Source: an uncultured Bacillota bacterium (GTDB taxonomy: Bacteria > Bacillota > Dehalobacteriia > UBA7702). From it: 14,056 nt of DNA. The notes below the pieces were generated by a model that had not been told where the DNA came from, made no database searches, and saw nothing but the letters and a program-made list of their open reading frames with translations. Where the stretch lies: assembly GCA_902766525.1 (NCBI GenBank), contig CACXDX010000020.1, positions 1-14,056 of the forward strand, written 5' to 3'. A program made the translations under genes and the position numbers. Shown here piece after piece: positions 6,317 to 13,483 of the stretch. The first letter of the stretch is position 1. Each line of letters begins with the position of its first letter.

Positions 6317-7081
6317 ATGGCAAAAATCATTGCGATCGCAAATCAAAAAGGCGGTGTCGGTAAAACGACAACAGCGGTTAATCTCGGAGCATGCCTCGGT
6401 GATATCGGGAAAAAGGTCCTTGTTTGTGATATCGATCCTCAGGGAAATGCCACGGAGGGGCTGGGCGTAAATAAGGAAGATTTAAAATATACCGTTTATG
6501 ATGCTTTGATCAATGAGCTTCCTTTAAAAGTTTTGATTCAAAAGACCTTATCAAAAAATGTCAGTATCGTTCCCGCCGGAAGTGATCTGAGCGGCGCGGA
6601 AGTGGAATTGATCGATGAAGAAAAAAGAGAATTGAAACTGAAAGATCAATTGGATGAGATAAAAAATGATTATGACTACATCTTGATTGACTGTCCCCCC
6701 GCTGTCGGTATGTTATCTTTAAACGGTCTCGCGGCTGCCGATTCCCTGCTGATTACGCTCCAGTGCGAATATTACGCTTTAGAAGGGTTAAGCCGTGTCA
6801 TGAATACTTTTCAGCTGGTCAAACAGCATATCAATAAGAATCTGGAATTGGAAGGAATTCTGCTTACCATGTATGACGGCAGGACGCGTCTTTCCACCGA
6901 AGTTGAGGAAGAGGTTCGCGCTCATTTTAAAAATAAAGTGTATAAAACGATGATTCCCCGAAATGTTCGTTTGGCGGAAGCTCCGGGATTCGGTCAGACG
7001 ATTTTACAGTACGATCCGCATTCCAAAGGTGCAAAAGCATATCGTGCGCTGGCGAAGGAGGTACGAAGAAAAAATGGCTAA
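6317..7081 (+). CDS. parA: Chromosome partitioning ATPase ParA/Soj
   Basis: Deviant-Walker ATPase that binds DNA non-specifically as an ATP dimer and moves ParB-parS complexes. It also regulates DnaA in Bacillus. The 254 residues begin with MAKIIAIANQKGGVGKTTTA, with signature Lys11 and P-loop Lys16. VCDIDPQGNAT places Asp40, DYILIDCPPAVG is the Walker B strand (Asp125), and QCEYYALEGLSRV and PRNVRLAEAPGFGQ are standard Soj segments. There is no N-terminal helix-turn-helix domain, so it is the chromosomal short type. GGGAG lies just upstream of the ATG. Its last 8 bp overlap the start of parB in another frame. Confidence 0.98.
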   Translation: MAKIIAIANQKGGVGKTTTAVNLGACLGDIGKKVLVCDIDPQGNATEGLGVNKEDLKYTVYDALINELPLKVLIQKTLSKNVSIVPAGSDLSGAEVELIDEEKRELKLKDQLDEIKNDYDYILIDCPPAVGMLSLNGLAAADSLLITLQCEYYALEGLSRVMNTFQLVKQHINKNLELEGILLTMYDGRTRLSTEVEEEVRAHFKNKVYKTMIPRNVRLAEAPGFGQTILQYDPHSKGAKAYRALAKEVRRKNG

Positions 7082-7955
7082 AAAGAGAATAGGCAAAGGC
7101 CTCGGCGCTTTAATTCCGACGGAGTTGGAAGAAACCATATTGGGGAAAAAAGAAAATGAGAAAGATCAAAAAACGGATCAGATTGAAGTTGATCTCATCA
7201 AGACCGCTTTATCCCAGGCCAGGAATGATTTTGATGAAAATAAAATGAAAGAATTGACCGCGTCTGTAAAGGAACACGGCATTTTACAGCCTTTGTTGAT
7301 CCGGAAAAAAGGTGATGAGTATGAGCTTATCGCCGGGGAACGTCGTCTGCGCGCGGCAAAAAATGCGGGATTAAAAACGGTTCCCGTCTATCTGATTGAA
7401 GCCGACGATGAAAGAGCGGCGGAAATGGGACTTATCGAAAATCTTCAGCGAGAAAATTTAAACGCCGTTGAAGAAGCCCTTGCTTATAAAGAAATGCAGA
7501 CAAAATACGGGTACAACCAGGAAAGTCTCGCGAAGATTCTCGGGAAAAGCCGCAGCGCCGTGGCAAATACATTGCGTTTGTTGAGTTTGGACGAAGAGAC
7601 GAAAAAATATCTTGAAGAAGGTAAATTAAGCTCCGGCCACGGTCGTGCGTTATTGGCGGTGAAAGCCGAAACAAGGAGAATGCAGCTTCGGGATCGGATC
7701 ATCAAAGAACATTTGTCGGTCCATCAGGCGGAGGAAGCGGCAAAGTTGCTGAATGAAGTTGCGGCAAAGAAAAAAGAAAGTATAAAAAAGAAAAAAAATC
7801 CATTCTGTACGGAAATGGAAAATAAACTCAGGGATCGTTTTCAGACAAAGATCAGAATTACCGGTGACGGTAAAGGCGGAAAGATCCAACTGACTTATCA
7901 TGACCGGGAGGAACTGGAGCGTATTTTGGAATTGATGATTGAAGAAGAAAAATAA
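7074..7955 (+). CDS. parB: Chromosome partitioning protein ParB/Spo0J (CTP clamp)
   Basis: Binds parS, hydrolyses CTP and slides along DNA as a clamp to build the partition complex. The 293 residues start with MAKKRIGKGLGALIP, the short basic ParA-stimulating tail. The ParB/sulfiredoxin-like CTP domain has the C-motif GERRLRA at 88-94 and the ENLQRENLNAVEEALAY stretch. The parS-reading helix-turn-helix is in YNQESLAKILGKSRSAVANTLRLL, and a dimerisation tail ends in ELERILELMIEEEK. I chose the ATG at 7074 rather than an in-frame ATG at 6963, because AAGGAGG is at 7055-7061 and family members begin here. The earlier start would lie deep inside parA. The start overlaps parA by 8 bp. Confidence 0.98.
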   Translation: MAKKRIGKGLGALIPTELEETILGKKENEKDQKTDQIEVDLIKTALSQARNDFDENKMKELTASVKEHGILQPLLIRKKGDEYELIAGERRLRAAKNAGLKTVPVYLIEADDERAAEMGLIENLQRENLNAVEEALAYKEMQTKYGYNQESLAKILGKSRSAVANTLRLLSLDEETKKYLEEGKLSSGHGRALLAVKAETRRMQLRDRIIKEHLSVHQAEEAAKLLNEVAAKKKESIKKKKNPFCTEMENKLRDRFQTKIRITGDGKGGKIQLTYHDREELERILELMIEEEK

Positions 7956-7968
7956 AGACAGTAAAACG

Positions 7969-7999
7969 CCGTCGGAATTATAATTCCGGCGGTTTTTTT
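7969..7999 (+). terminator. Intrinsic terminator after parB
   Basis: A stem of 11 pairs (CCGTCGGAATT with AATTCCGGCGG, one G-T pair) around a very short AT loop is followed by seven T's at 7993-7999. It lies 13 bp after the parB stop and should end the parAB transcript. Confidence 0.9.
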
Positions 8000-8070
8000 G
8001 TCATAAAAAAAGAGTATTTTGAGAATACTTTCTGAAAAAGATTAATTTAATAAAAATAAAGAGGTCAGGC

Positions 8071-8094
8071 AAAGGAAAAAACATATTTTCCTTT
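8071..8094. repeat. Purine/pyrimidine hairpin before parS site 2
   Basis: AAAGGAAAA and TTTTCCTTT form a perfect 9-bp stem with a 6-base loop, in the 187-bp gap between parB and the desulfurase gene. There is no adjoining T-run of terminator length on either side. The rest of the gap is AT-rich; I saw no promoter I would call with confidence (TTGAGA near 8018 with a poor -10 is the best candidate). Confidence 0.4.
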
Positions 8095-8116
8095 TATGCG
8101 GAATAAAAATAACCAA

Positions 8117-8132
8117 TGTTTCACGTGAAACG
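8117..8132. other. parS centromere site 2
   Basis: TGTTTCACGTGAAACG matches the 16-bp parS consensus at 15 positions and is identical to site 1 except for the last base. It ends at the first G of the GGAG ribosome binding site (8132-8135) of the downstream desulfurase gene. The two parS sites thus bracket parAB, about 1.9 kb apart. Confidence 0.93.
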
Positions 8133-8142
8133 GAGAATGATC

Positions 8143-9270
8143 ATGATATACATGGATAACGCGGCGACCTCCTGGCCGAAACCGGAAGAAACAAAAAAGG
8201 AAATTGAAAATGTCATGGAAAAATACGGCGCCAATCCGGGACGCGGAGCATATCCTTTTGCCCGGAACGCCTCCGAATATTTAAAAAAAGCCAGAAAAGA
8301 TATCGCAGATTTTTTGGGGATCGATCACGCGGAGCATCTTATTTTCACGAGCGGCAACACGGAAAGTGCGAATATCGTTTTGAAATCGATTTTAAAACCG
8401 GGAGATCATTTGGTGTACACTTCTTCGGAGCACAATGCCGTCCGTCGTCCTGTTTTTTATTTATGTAAAAGAGGCGTGGAAGCAACGATGGTTGAAACCT
8501 GTGGGGAAGAAGAGCGTTTTCTCGAAAGGATCAGAAAGGCTTTTCGCAAAAATACAAAGCTGTTGGTGATCAACGCCGGATCCAATGTTACGGGCCATCT
8601 GAATCCTTTAAGGGAAGCGGCCGGAATCGCGCGAAAGAGAAGTGCTTATGTTTATGCCGATATGGCGCAAACGGCGGGGATTATCGATCTGTCTCCACGG
8701 GAAACGGGTGTGGATTTTATGGGATATGCGGGTCATAAAGGTTTAAACGGTTATGGTGGCATCGGCGCGTTATATGTGAGCGATCCCTCTTTGCTGCAGC
8801 CGTTGATCCTGGGCGGAACCGGAAAGCTCTCCTATTTGAAGGATCAGGCCGCTTATTTACCGGAAGGTTTTGAGTCGGGAACAAAAAATCTGGTCGGTAT
8901 CGGCGGAATGTTGGGAGGAATATGTTTTATCAAAAACCGGGGAAGGGAAAAAATTTACCGTCACGAGGCGGAATTAACATCTTACTTCCTGGAAGAATTA
9001 AAAAGGATGGATCGAATCAAGGTCTATCGTTTTCGGGAGGGCGCGGAGCTTCCCGTTGTTTCCATAAATGTTGAAGGTATGTTTGCCGACAGAGTTGCCG
9101 ATATTTTGGCAAAAAAAGGTGATATCGCTGTCCGCAGCGGACTCCATTGTGCTCCCGATATGCACAGGCAATTCGGTACGGAAAAAACGGGTACCGTTCG
9201 CTTCAGCTTCGGTTTTCATAATACTTTTGATCAAGTGGACCATGCACTGAAAATTTTGCACACATTATAA
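8143..9270 (+). CDS. Class V aminotransferase, cysteine desulfurase family
   Basis: PLP enzyme of the NifS/CsdA-like superfamily; probably converts cysteine to alanine, passing persulfide sulfur to an acceptor. The 375 residues start MIYMDNAATSWPKPEETKKE. Other motifs are GNTESANIVLKS, the His-containing SSEHNAVRRP, DMAQTAG, the PLP lysine in GYAGHKGLNGYGG (Lys199), ESGTKNLVGIGG, and the catalytic-Cys loop VRSGLHCAPDMHRQFGT (Cys336). I chose ATG 8143, with GGAG 7 bases upstream. In-frame ATGs at 8116 and 8137 exist, but 8116 would translate the parS palindrome (MFHVKR). No iscU/sufU partner is nearby, so the sulfur acceptor is unknown. The gene is followed by a palindromic terminator. Confidence 0.93.
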   Translation: MIYMDNAATSWPKPEETKKEIENVMEKYGANPGRGAYPFARNASEYLKKARKDIADFLGIDHAEHLIFTSGNTESANIVLKSILKPGDHLVYTSSEHNAVRRPVFYLCKRGVEATMVETCGEEERFLERIRKAFRKNTKLLVINAGSNVTGHLNPLREAAGIARKRSAYVYADMAQTAGIIDLSPRETGVDFMGYAGHKGLNGYGGIGALYVSDPSLLQPLILGGTGKLSYLKDQAAYLPEGFESGTKNLVGIGGMLGGICFIKNRGREKIYRHEAELTSYFLEELKRMDRIKVYRFREGAELPVVSINVEGMFADRVADILAKKGDIAVRSGLHCAPDMHRQFGTEKTGTVRFSFGFHNTFDQVDHALKILHTL

Positions 9271-9273
9271 AAA

Positions 9274-9299
9274 AAAGCACGCTTTTAAAAGCGTGCTTT
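9274..9299. terminator. Bidirectional terminator between convergent genes
   Basis: A perfect 26-bp palindrome: AAAGCACGCTTTT followed immediately by its reverse complement, giving a GC-centred stem of GCACGC/GCGTGC. On the minus strand it is followed by a run of T's (complement of the A's at 9269-9276), so it is a strong terminator for the larC-phosphatase pair. On the plus strand only three T's follow, so it is a weaker end for the desulfurase gene. The stop codon of the minus-strand gene lies inside it. Confidence 0.88.
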
Positions 9300-9947
9300 C
9301 GATTTCCGTATTAAATCAAAACATAGTTCATAAAGTTCGTTCGTATCGTCAACGATATCGTCGGGATGACATCTTAAGAGACTTTCTTTCGGTTCGGTTC
9401 CCCAAGTCACGGCAATGGTGCGAACTTTTGCTCCCTGCCCGCAGCCGATGTCATAATTTGTATCTCCGATCATTACCGCATTTTTCGGTTCGCTGTTTAG
9501 TCCGGCCAAAGCGTATTCGACGGCTTCGGGATGGGGTTTAAAGTGACTGACGGATTCCTTGGTGACGAGAAGGTCGAAATAGTCGTGTGCATTCAGCATG
9601 TCGAGATTGTTCAATAAGGTATCTCTGCGTTTCGAGGTGACGACGGCACAAGTCATACCGGCGCGGTTCAAATCTTTCAGAAGCTTTTCGATCCCGGGGT
9701 AAAAGCTGATCTTGTCGGCGCCCCATAAATTATATTGTTTGCGATAAGTATCCACAAATTCAGAGGCTCTTTCTTCTCCGCAGAGAGCAGCGCCCATGGC
9801 TACAAGAGGCGTCCCGATCAGCGATTTTGCCTTATCGAGATCATAGAAAACGTTCATAGCGTCCCGTGTCTTATCCAAAGTGATGAGAATGCCGGGAATC
9901 GTGTCGGCTACGGTTCCGTCAAAATCGAAGAGAAAAGTATTGATCAT
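9285..9947 (-). CDS. HAD-family phosphatase (phosphoglycolate phosphatase / PpaX-like)
   Basis: Magnesium-dependent phosphohydrolase of HAD subfamily IA. The 220 residues carry all four motifs: DFDGTVADT (nucleophile Asp8, Asp10), VTSKRRD (Thr104-Ser105), the lysine of FKPHPEAV (Lys137), and MIGDTNYDIGCGQGAK (Asp162, Asp166). A helical cap lies between motifs I and II. Substrate cannot be told from sequence: phosphoglycolate, pyrophosphate (PpaX-like) and nucleotide phosphates are all possible. Its ATG overlaps the larC stop (ATGA, 9944-9947), so it is translationally coupled to the nickel-cofactor gene. Its stop codon TAA (9285-9287) sits in the centre of the terminator palindrome. Both genes are read toward the origin, against replication. 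Confidence 0.9.
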   Translation of the reverse strand: MINTFLFDFDGTVADTIPGILITLDKTRDAMNVFYDLDKAKSLIGTPLVAMGAALCGEERASEFVDTYRKQYNLWGADKISFYPGIEKLLKDLNRAGMTCAVVTSKRRDTLLNNLDMLNAHDYFDLLVTKESVSHFKPHPEAVEYALAGLNSEPKNAVMIGDTNYDIGCGQGAKVRTIAVTWGTEPKESLLRCHPDDIVDDTNELYELCFDLIRKSKARF

Positions 9948-11125
9948 GATTTCATGCTCCCCTTTTTTTTCGTTTCCGTGTAAAGATTGTCGGCAAGACG
10001 ACGAATCTCACTCAGAGGAATATGCTGCTCCATGGCGATTTTTTTCAAATCTTCATATTCGGCCTTTGCTTTTTTGATGCCGCAGCCTTCGGCCTCTTTA
10101 AAACGGACAGGTCCGTAAGGCGTTTCAATGTCGATGATATGACGTTCGAAAATGTCACGATCAACCGGTTGGCAAATCAGACCCAGCGTTGTCGTATCTT
10201 CAAAAAGAGATTTTTTTACCCGGGACAAAGACCGTTCGTCGGCCAAAATATTGATTTTCACGGCGGGACGTCCTTTTTTCATAAGAACCGGCGTGAAATA
10301 CATATCTTTAACGCCGATCTCGGCGACGCGATCCCAAAGGAAGCCGAGATCTTCACCGGTCATATCATCAACGGTGCATTCAAGTCGAAATAAATCGAAT
10401 TTATCTTTTTTTGATTTCCCTAAAAAAATACGGCAAATATTGGGGACATCACCGTCTCTCGTTCCGCAGCCGCAGCCTGTGGCAATCAATGTCATGGAGG
10501 GGAACGATGATACGGTGGCATGATATCCGCGCAGGAGAGCGATCCCCGTGGGCGTTACGGTTTCTCCTTGGATATCCGTTTTTCGTACCTCAAAGCCATT
10601 CAGTAATTCGGCTGTCGCCGGAGACGGGACCGGGAGCATACCATGAGCGCAACGGATCTGTCCGTTTCCCATCGGCAAGGGGGAATAGAAAATCGTGTTG
10701 ATTTCCGAATGTTGCAAAAGGAGTACAACACCGCAGATATCGAGGATCGTGTCGACGGCGCCTACTTCATGGAAATGGATCTCATCTTTTGAGACGCCGT
10801 GTACTTTTGCTTCGGCTTCGGCCAGAATATTAAAAACAGCGATGATTTTTTCTTCAACTTCCGTGGGGAAGGCTGCGTCGGTGATGATTTTGACAATTTC
10901 CTTCAAATGGCGGGATTTCTGTTCTTCCGCAAATATGAAATCAATTTTTGTGCCGGCAAAATCTCCTTTTTTGACTTGCTTTCTTGACCATGTCCATGCG
11001 GGCAGATCAAGCTTTTCCAATTGTCGAAGGAGATAAGCTTCATCCGCGCCGGCATCCAGAAGCGCTCCGAGGAGCATATCTCCGGCGATCCCGCCCACAG
11101 CGTCGATAAACGCGATTTTTTCCAT
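9944..11125 (-). CDS. larC: LarC, nickel insertion protein for nickel-pincer nucleotide cofactor
   Basis: CTP-dependent cyclometallase that inserts nickel into the bis-thiocarboxylate nucleotide to finish the cofactor of lactate racemase and related enzymes. The 393 residues are a full-length, unbroken LarC (DUF111): MEKIAFIDAVGGIAGDMLLG at the start, HFHEVGAVDTILDICG at 117-132, a central GETVTPTGIALLRG, then the C-terminal domain ECTVDDMTGEDLGFLWDRV and LMKKGRPAVKINILAD. I chose ATG 11125, with an AAAGGTG ribosome binding site; an in-frame ATG at 11185 lies across the promoter and adds a non-family extension. No larA, larB or larE is in the window. It is followed, with a 4-bp overlap, by a HAD phosphatase. 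Confidence 0.94.
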   Translation of the reverse strand: MEKIAFIDAVGGIAGDMLLGALLDAGADEAYLLRQLEKLDLPAWTWSRKQVKKGDFAGTKIDFIFAEEQKSRHLKEIVKIITDAAFPTEVEEKIIAVFNILAEAEAKVHGVSKDEIHFHEVGAVDTILDICGVVLLLQHSEINTIFYSPLPMGNGQIRCAHGMLPVPSPATAELLNGFEVRKTDIQGETVTPTGIALLRGYHATVSSFPSMTLIATGCGCGTRDGDVPNICRIFLGKSKKDKFDLFRLECTVDDMTGEDLGFLWDRVAEIGVKDMYFTPVLMKKGRPAVKINILADERSLSRVKKSLFEDTTTLGLICQPVDRDIFERHIIDIETPYGPVRFKEAEGCGIKKAKAEYEDLKKIAMEQHIPLSEIRRLADNLYTETKKKGSMKS

Positions 11126-11156
11126 AAAATCACCTTTTTCATTCAGTTCTGTTCTT

Positions 11157-11185
11157 ATCATAACCCAAACAGCTTCGGATTGCAA
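11157..11185 (-). promoter_or_regulatory. Promoter for larC-phosphatase
   Basis: On the minus strand TTGCAA (11180-11185) is separated by 17 bases from TATGAT (11157-11162). The -10 matches consensus at 5 of 6 positions and the -35 at 4 of 6. The predicted start near 11150 gives a leader of about 25 bases. It is back to back with the serC promoter, with 29 bp between the two -35 boxes. Confidence 0.7.
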
Positions 11186-11214
11186 GGGGAAGCCGGCAGA
11201 GCCTCTGATGACGG

Positions 11215-11243
11215 TTGTCAGAAAAAAAACAGTGTGCTATAAT
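11215..11243 (+). promoter_or_regulatory. Promoter for serC-murI
   Basis: TTGTCA (11215-11220), a 17-base spacer, then a perfect TATAAT (11238-11243) preceded by TGC, which adds an extended -10. The predicted start is near 11250, giving a leader of about 85 bases before serC. Confidence 0.85.
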
Positions 11244-11280
11244 ATGAAGTGATTTTAAAATGCATTTTGATGATCGGCTG

Positions 11281-11304
11281 CATTGAGTTGGATCGGGCTC
11301 AATG
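11281..11304 (+). repeat. Hairpin in the serC leader
   Basis: CATTGAG (11281-11287) and CTCAATG (11298-11304) form a 7-bp stem with a 10-base loop in the serC leader; GGATC occurs in the loop and again just after the stem. No T-run follows, so it is not an intrinsic terminator. It shows no recognisable T-box or riboswitch core. Confidence 0.4.
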
Positions 11305-11334
11305 GATCCGGTGTTATCCAAAAGGAGAGTATTC

Positions 11335-12417
11335 ATGTCTTCAGTCTATAATTTTTATGCGGGTCCCGCCGTTATTTTCGATGAAGTGCTGCGTCGGGCC
11401 GAAGAAGAGTTTTTTGATTTCGCCGGTACGGGAATGAGTGTCCTTGAAATCAGTCATCGTGCCAAAGCGTTTGATAGAGTCATGATCGAAGCGGAAACGA
11501 ATATGAAAGAATTGATGGGTCTCGGTGATGATTATCGTGTTCTTTTCCTTCAGGGCGGCGCGAGCACACAGTTTTCCATGATTCCGATGAATTTTCTGAA
11601 GAACGGCCGCGCCGATTATATCCTTACCGGTTCCTGGTCGAAAAAGGCTCTTGCCGAAGCGAAAAAAATCGGTGATACATCTGTTGCTTTTGACGGCGGC
11701 GATGGAAATTTCAGCCGCATTCCGAAGCAGGAAGAACTGATGTTTTCCGCTGATCCGGTCTATGTTCATATGACGACCAACAATACGATTTTCGGTACGG
11801 AATTCAACTATATTCCCGACACCCCGGCGCCGCTGATCGCCGATATGTCTTCGGATATATTAAGCAAACCTTTAGATTTTCAGCGTTTTGCTTTGATCTA
11901 TGCGGGAGCACAAAAAAATCTCGGTCCGGCCGGTGTTACCGCCGTTGTTATTCGCCGCAGTTTTTTGGAAACGGCCGATCAAAACGTGCCTGCGACCATG
12001 CTGAAATATGCCACCCATGCCGAAAAAAATTCCCTTTACAATACGCCGCCGGTATTCAGTGTTTATCTGCTGAATCTTGTACTCCGCCATCTGAAAGATT
12101 TGGGCGGACTTCCGGCCATCGCCGAAGTAAATCAGAGAAAAGCCGGTTATATTTATGATGCCATCGATGGTTCGGACGGCTTTTATCGGGGGCATGCCCA
12201 AAAGGACAGCCGCTCACTGATGAATATTACCTTTACGATGGCAAACGAAGAATCGGAGAAAAAATTTGTCGCCGAAGGCGAGCAGGAAGGGTTTATCGGC
12301 CTCAAAGGACATCGTTCCGTCGGTGGTTTGAGAGCGTCTGTTTACAACGCCATGCCTGAAGAAGGAGCTAAAGCGCTGGCAGATTTTATGAAAGAATTTA
12401 TGAGAAAGAACGGTTGA
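11335..12417 (+). CDS. serC: Phosphoserine aminotransferase
   Basis: PLP-dependent enzyme converting 3-phosphohydroxypyruvate and glutamate to phosphoserine in serine synthesis; in some bacteria it also serves PLP synthesis. The 360 residues have exactly the usual length. Motifs include VYNFYAGPAVIFDEVL at the start, GMSVLEISHRAKAF, LQGGASTQFSMIPMNFL, TGSWSKKALAEAKK, HMTTNNTIFGTEF, ADMSSDILSKPLD, the PLP lysine in AGAQKNLGPAGV (Lys194), and GLKGHRSVGGLRASVYNAM near the end. I chose ATG 11335, with AAGGAG at 11322-11327; an in-frame ATG at 11302 lies inside the leader hairpin with no ribosome site. The stop overlaps the likely murI start. No serA or serB is in the window. Confidence 0.97.
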   Translation: MSSVYNFYAGPAVIFDEVLRRAEEEFFDFAGTGMSVLEISHRAKAFDRVMIEAETNMKELMGLGDDYRVLFLQGGASTQFSMIPMNFLKNGRADYILTGSWSKKALAEAKKIGDTSVAFDGGDGNFSRIPKQEELMFSADPVYVHMTTNNTIFGTEFNYIPDTPAPLIADMSSDILSKPLDFQRFALIYAGAQKNLGPAGVTAVVIRRSFLETADQNVPATMLKYATHAEKNSLYNTPPVFSVYLLNLVLRHLKDLGGLPAIAEVNQRKAGYIYDAIDGSDGFYRGHAQKDSRSLMNITFTMANEESEKKFVAEGEQEGFIGLKGHRSVGGLRASVYNAMPEEGAKALADFMKEFMRKNG

Positions 12418-13208
12418 ATATCGTGGACAGAAATGCGCCTATCGGCATATTTGATTCCGGTGTGGGCGGGATCACCGTTCTCGGGCGTGTAATGCGTCTG
12501 ATGCCGAAAGAAAATTTCATATATTACGGTGATGCCGCGAACTTTCCTTACGGCGACAAAAGCGAAAATGAAGTGAAAGAAGCCGTTTTTTCCGCCGTAA
12601 AAGTTCTGGTGGAACAGGGCATTAAAATGCTCGTTGTGGCCTGTAATACGGCGACGGCCGCGGCAATCAAAGACCTGAGAGCCGGCTATGATTTTCCCAT
12701 TCTCGGAATCGAACCGGCGGTCAAACCCGCAACCGAAAATAAAAACAGCGGAACCATTGCCGTGCTCGCCACAAAATTGACCCTTTCCGAAGAGAGATTC
12801 CGGCGTCTGATAGATGATTACGATGAGGGCGAGCAGGTGCATCTTCTTCCGGCTGTCGGTTTGGCGGACATGGTGGAATCCGGTCACTATCGGGATTCCC
12901 GCTGCCGTGAACTTTTGGAGAGGATATTTGACGGAGTCAAAGCGGATACCATCGTTTTAGGTTGTACCCATTATCTGTTTACACTGCCGCTGATTCGGGA
13001 GATGTATCCGGATGCCGTGATTATAGACGGCGGGGAGGGTCTTGCTCGCAACATTGAAAGAACCGTGACTTTAAACGATATGGCCAATGAAGAAGGAGAA
13101 GGCACGATCACGGTATTGGCCAGCGCGCGGGAATTCAAAGAAAAATTTCCTCGTTTCCTTGCGGAAATCGATTCAATTCTCGATGAACAAGAGCATAAAC
13201 TATCATAG
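12414..13208 (+). CDS. murI: Glutamate racemase
   Basis: Interconverts L- and D-glutamate to supply D-glutamate for peptidoglycan. The 264 residues show IGIFDSGVGGITVL (Asp14, Ser15), YYGDAANFPYG, the first catalytic Cys in VVACNTATAAA (Cys77), LGIEPAVKPA, and the second in VLGCTHYLF (Cys184, His186), all typical. The start is uncertain. TTG at 12414 overlaps the serC stop (TTGA), and an in-frame GTG lies at 12423; neither has a strong ribosome binding site, which suggests translation is coupled to serC. No ATG lies near the family start. A 63-residue unknown gene follows 27 bp downstream in the same direction. Confidence 0.96.
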   Translation: MNIVDRNAPIGIFDSGVGGITVLGRVMRLMPKENFIYYGDAANFPYGDKSENEVKEAVFSAVKVLVEQGIKMLVVACNTATAAAIKDLRAGYDFPILGIEPAVKPATENKNSGTIAVLATKLTLSEERFRRLIDDYDEGEQVHLLPAVGLADMVESGHYRDSRCRELLERIFDGVKADTIVLGCTHYLFTLPLIREMYPDAVIIDGGEGLARNIERTVTLNDMANEEGEGTITVLASAREFKEKFPRFLAEIDSILDEQEHKLS

Positions 13209-13235
13209 GAATCTGAATAAGGAGGAAATCGAGGC

Positions 13236-13427
13236 TTGGATTTTGAAGATATTCGCTGCTTCGATGATTTAAACGATCTCTATTGGAAAAATAGGGAGCT
13301 TCTTGGCGAGGAAGAACAGAGACTTTTCAGAGGGATCCTTTTGGAACTGCAAAAAGGAGAATATTGCGATTATAAATTACTGGAGAAGCTGATGCTTCGC
13401 CTCGGTGAAAAAAGAGAATTATTATAG
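13236..13427 (+). CDS. Small conserved-looking protein of unknown function
   Basis: I do not recognise this gene. It has a strong AAGGAGG ribosome binding site (13219-13225), 10 bases before a TTG start, and encodes 63 residues. The first third is acidic and aromatic (FEDIRCFDDLNDLYW). The rest looks like two or three amphipathic helices (NRELLGEEEQRLFRGILLELQKG and YKLLEKLMLRLGEKRELL). It has two Cys (8 and 44), no signal peptide and no membrane segment, so it is probably cytoplasmic. It follows murI by 27 bp and ends 7 bp before a terminator stem, so it appears to be the last gene of the serC-murI transcript. The ribosome site, position and composition support a real gene. Confidence 0.7.
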   Translation: MDFEDIRCFDDLNDLYWKNRELLGEEEQRLFRGILLELQKGEYCDYKLLEKLMLRLGEKRELL

Positions 13428-13434
13428 AAAAAAG

Positions 13435-13465
13435 AAACGTGCTCCCGATTTTCGGGAGCACGTTT
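13435..13465. terminator. Bidirectional terminator between convergent genes
   Basis: A 14-bp perfect stem, AAACGTGCTCCCGA (13435-13448) with TCGGGAGCACGTTT (13452-13465), and a TTT loop. Read on the minus strand the stem is followed by TCTTTTTTC (complement of 13434 downward), a good tail for the transporter gene. On the plus strand the tail is TTTGTCG, weaker. It ends both the serC-murI transcript and the transporter gene. Confidence 0.87.
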
Positions 13466-13483
13466 GTCGTAAAACCTGACAGA

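Noticed and set aside
6963..7073. Upstream extension of the parB reading frame to an earlier ATG
   Set aside because: It would overlap parA by over 100 bp, lacks a ribosome site, and the added residues do not resemble ParB; 7074 fits the family start.
9748..9756. GTATCCACA, a one-mismatch DnaA box in the phosphatase gene
   Set aside because: It is a single isolated match in coding sequence far from the origin, within chance expectation.
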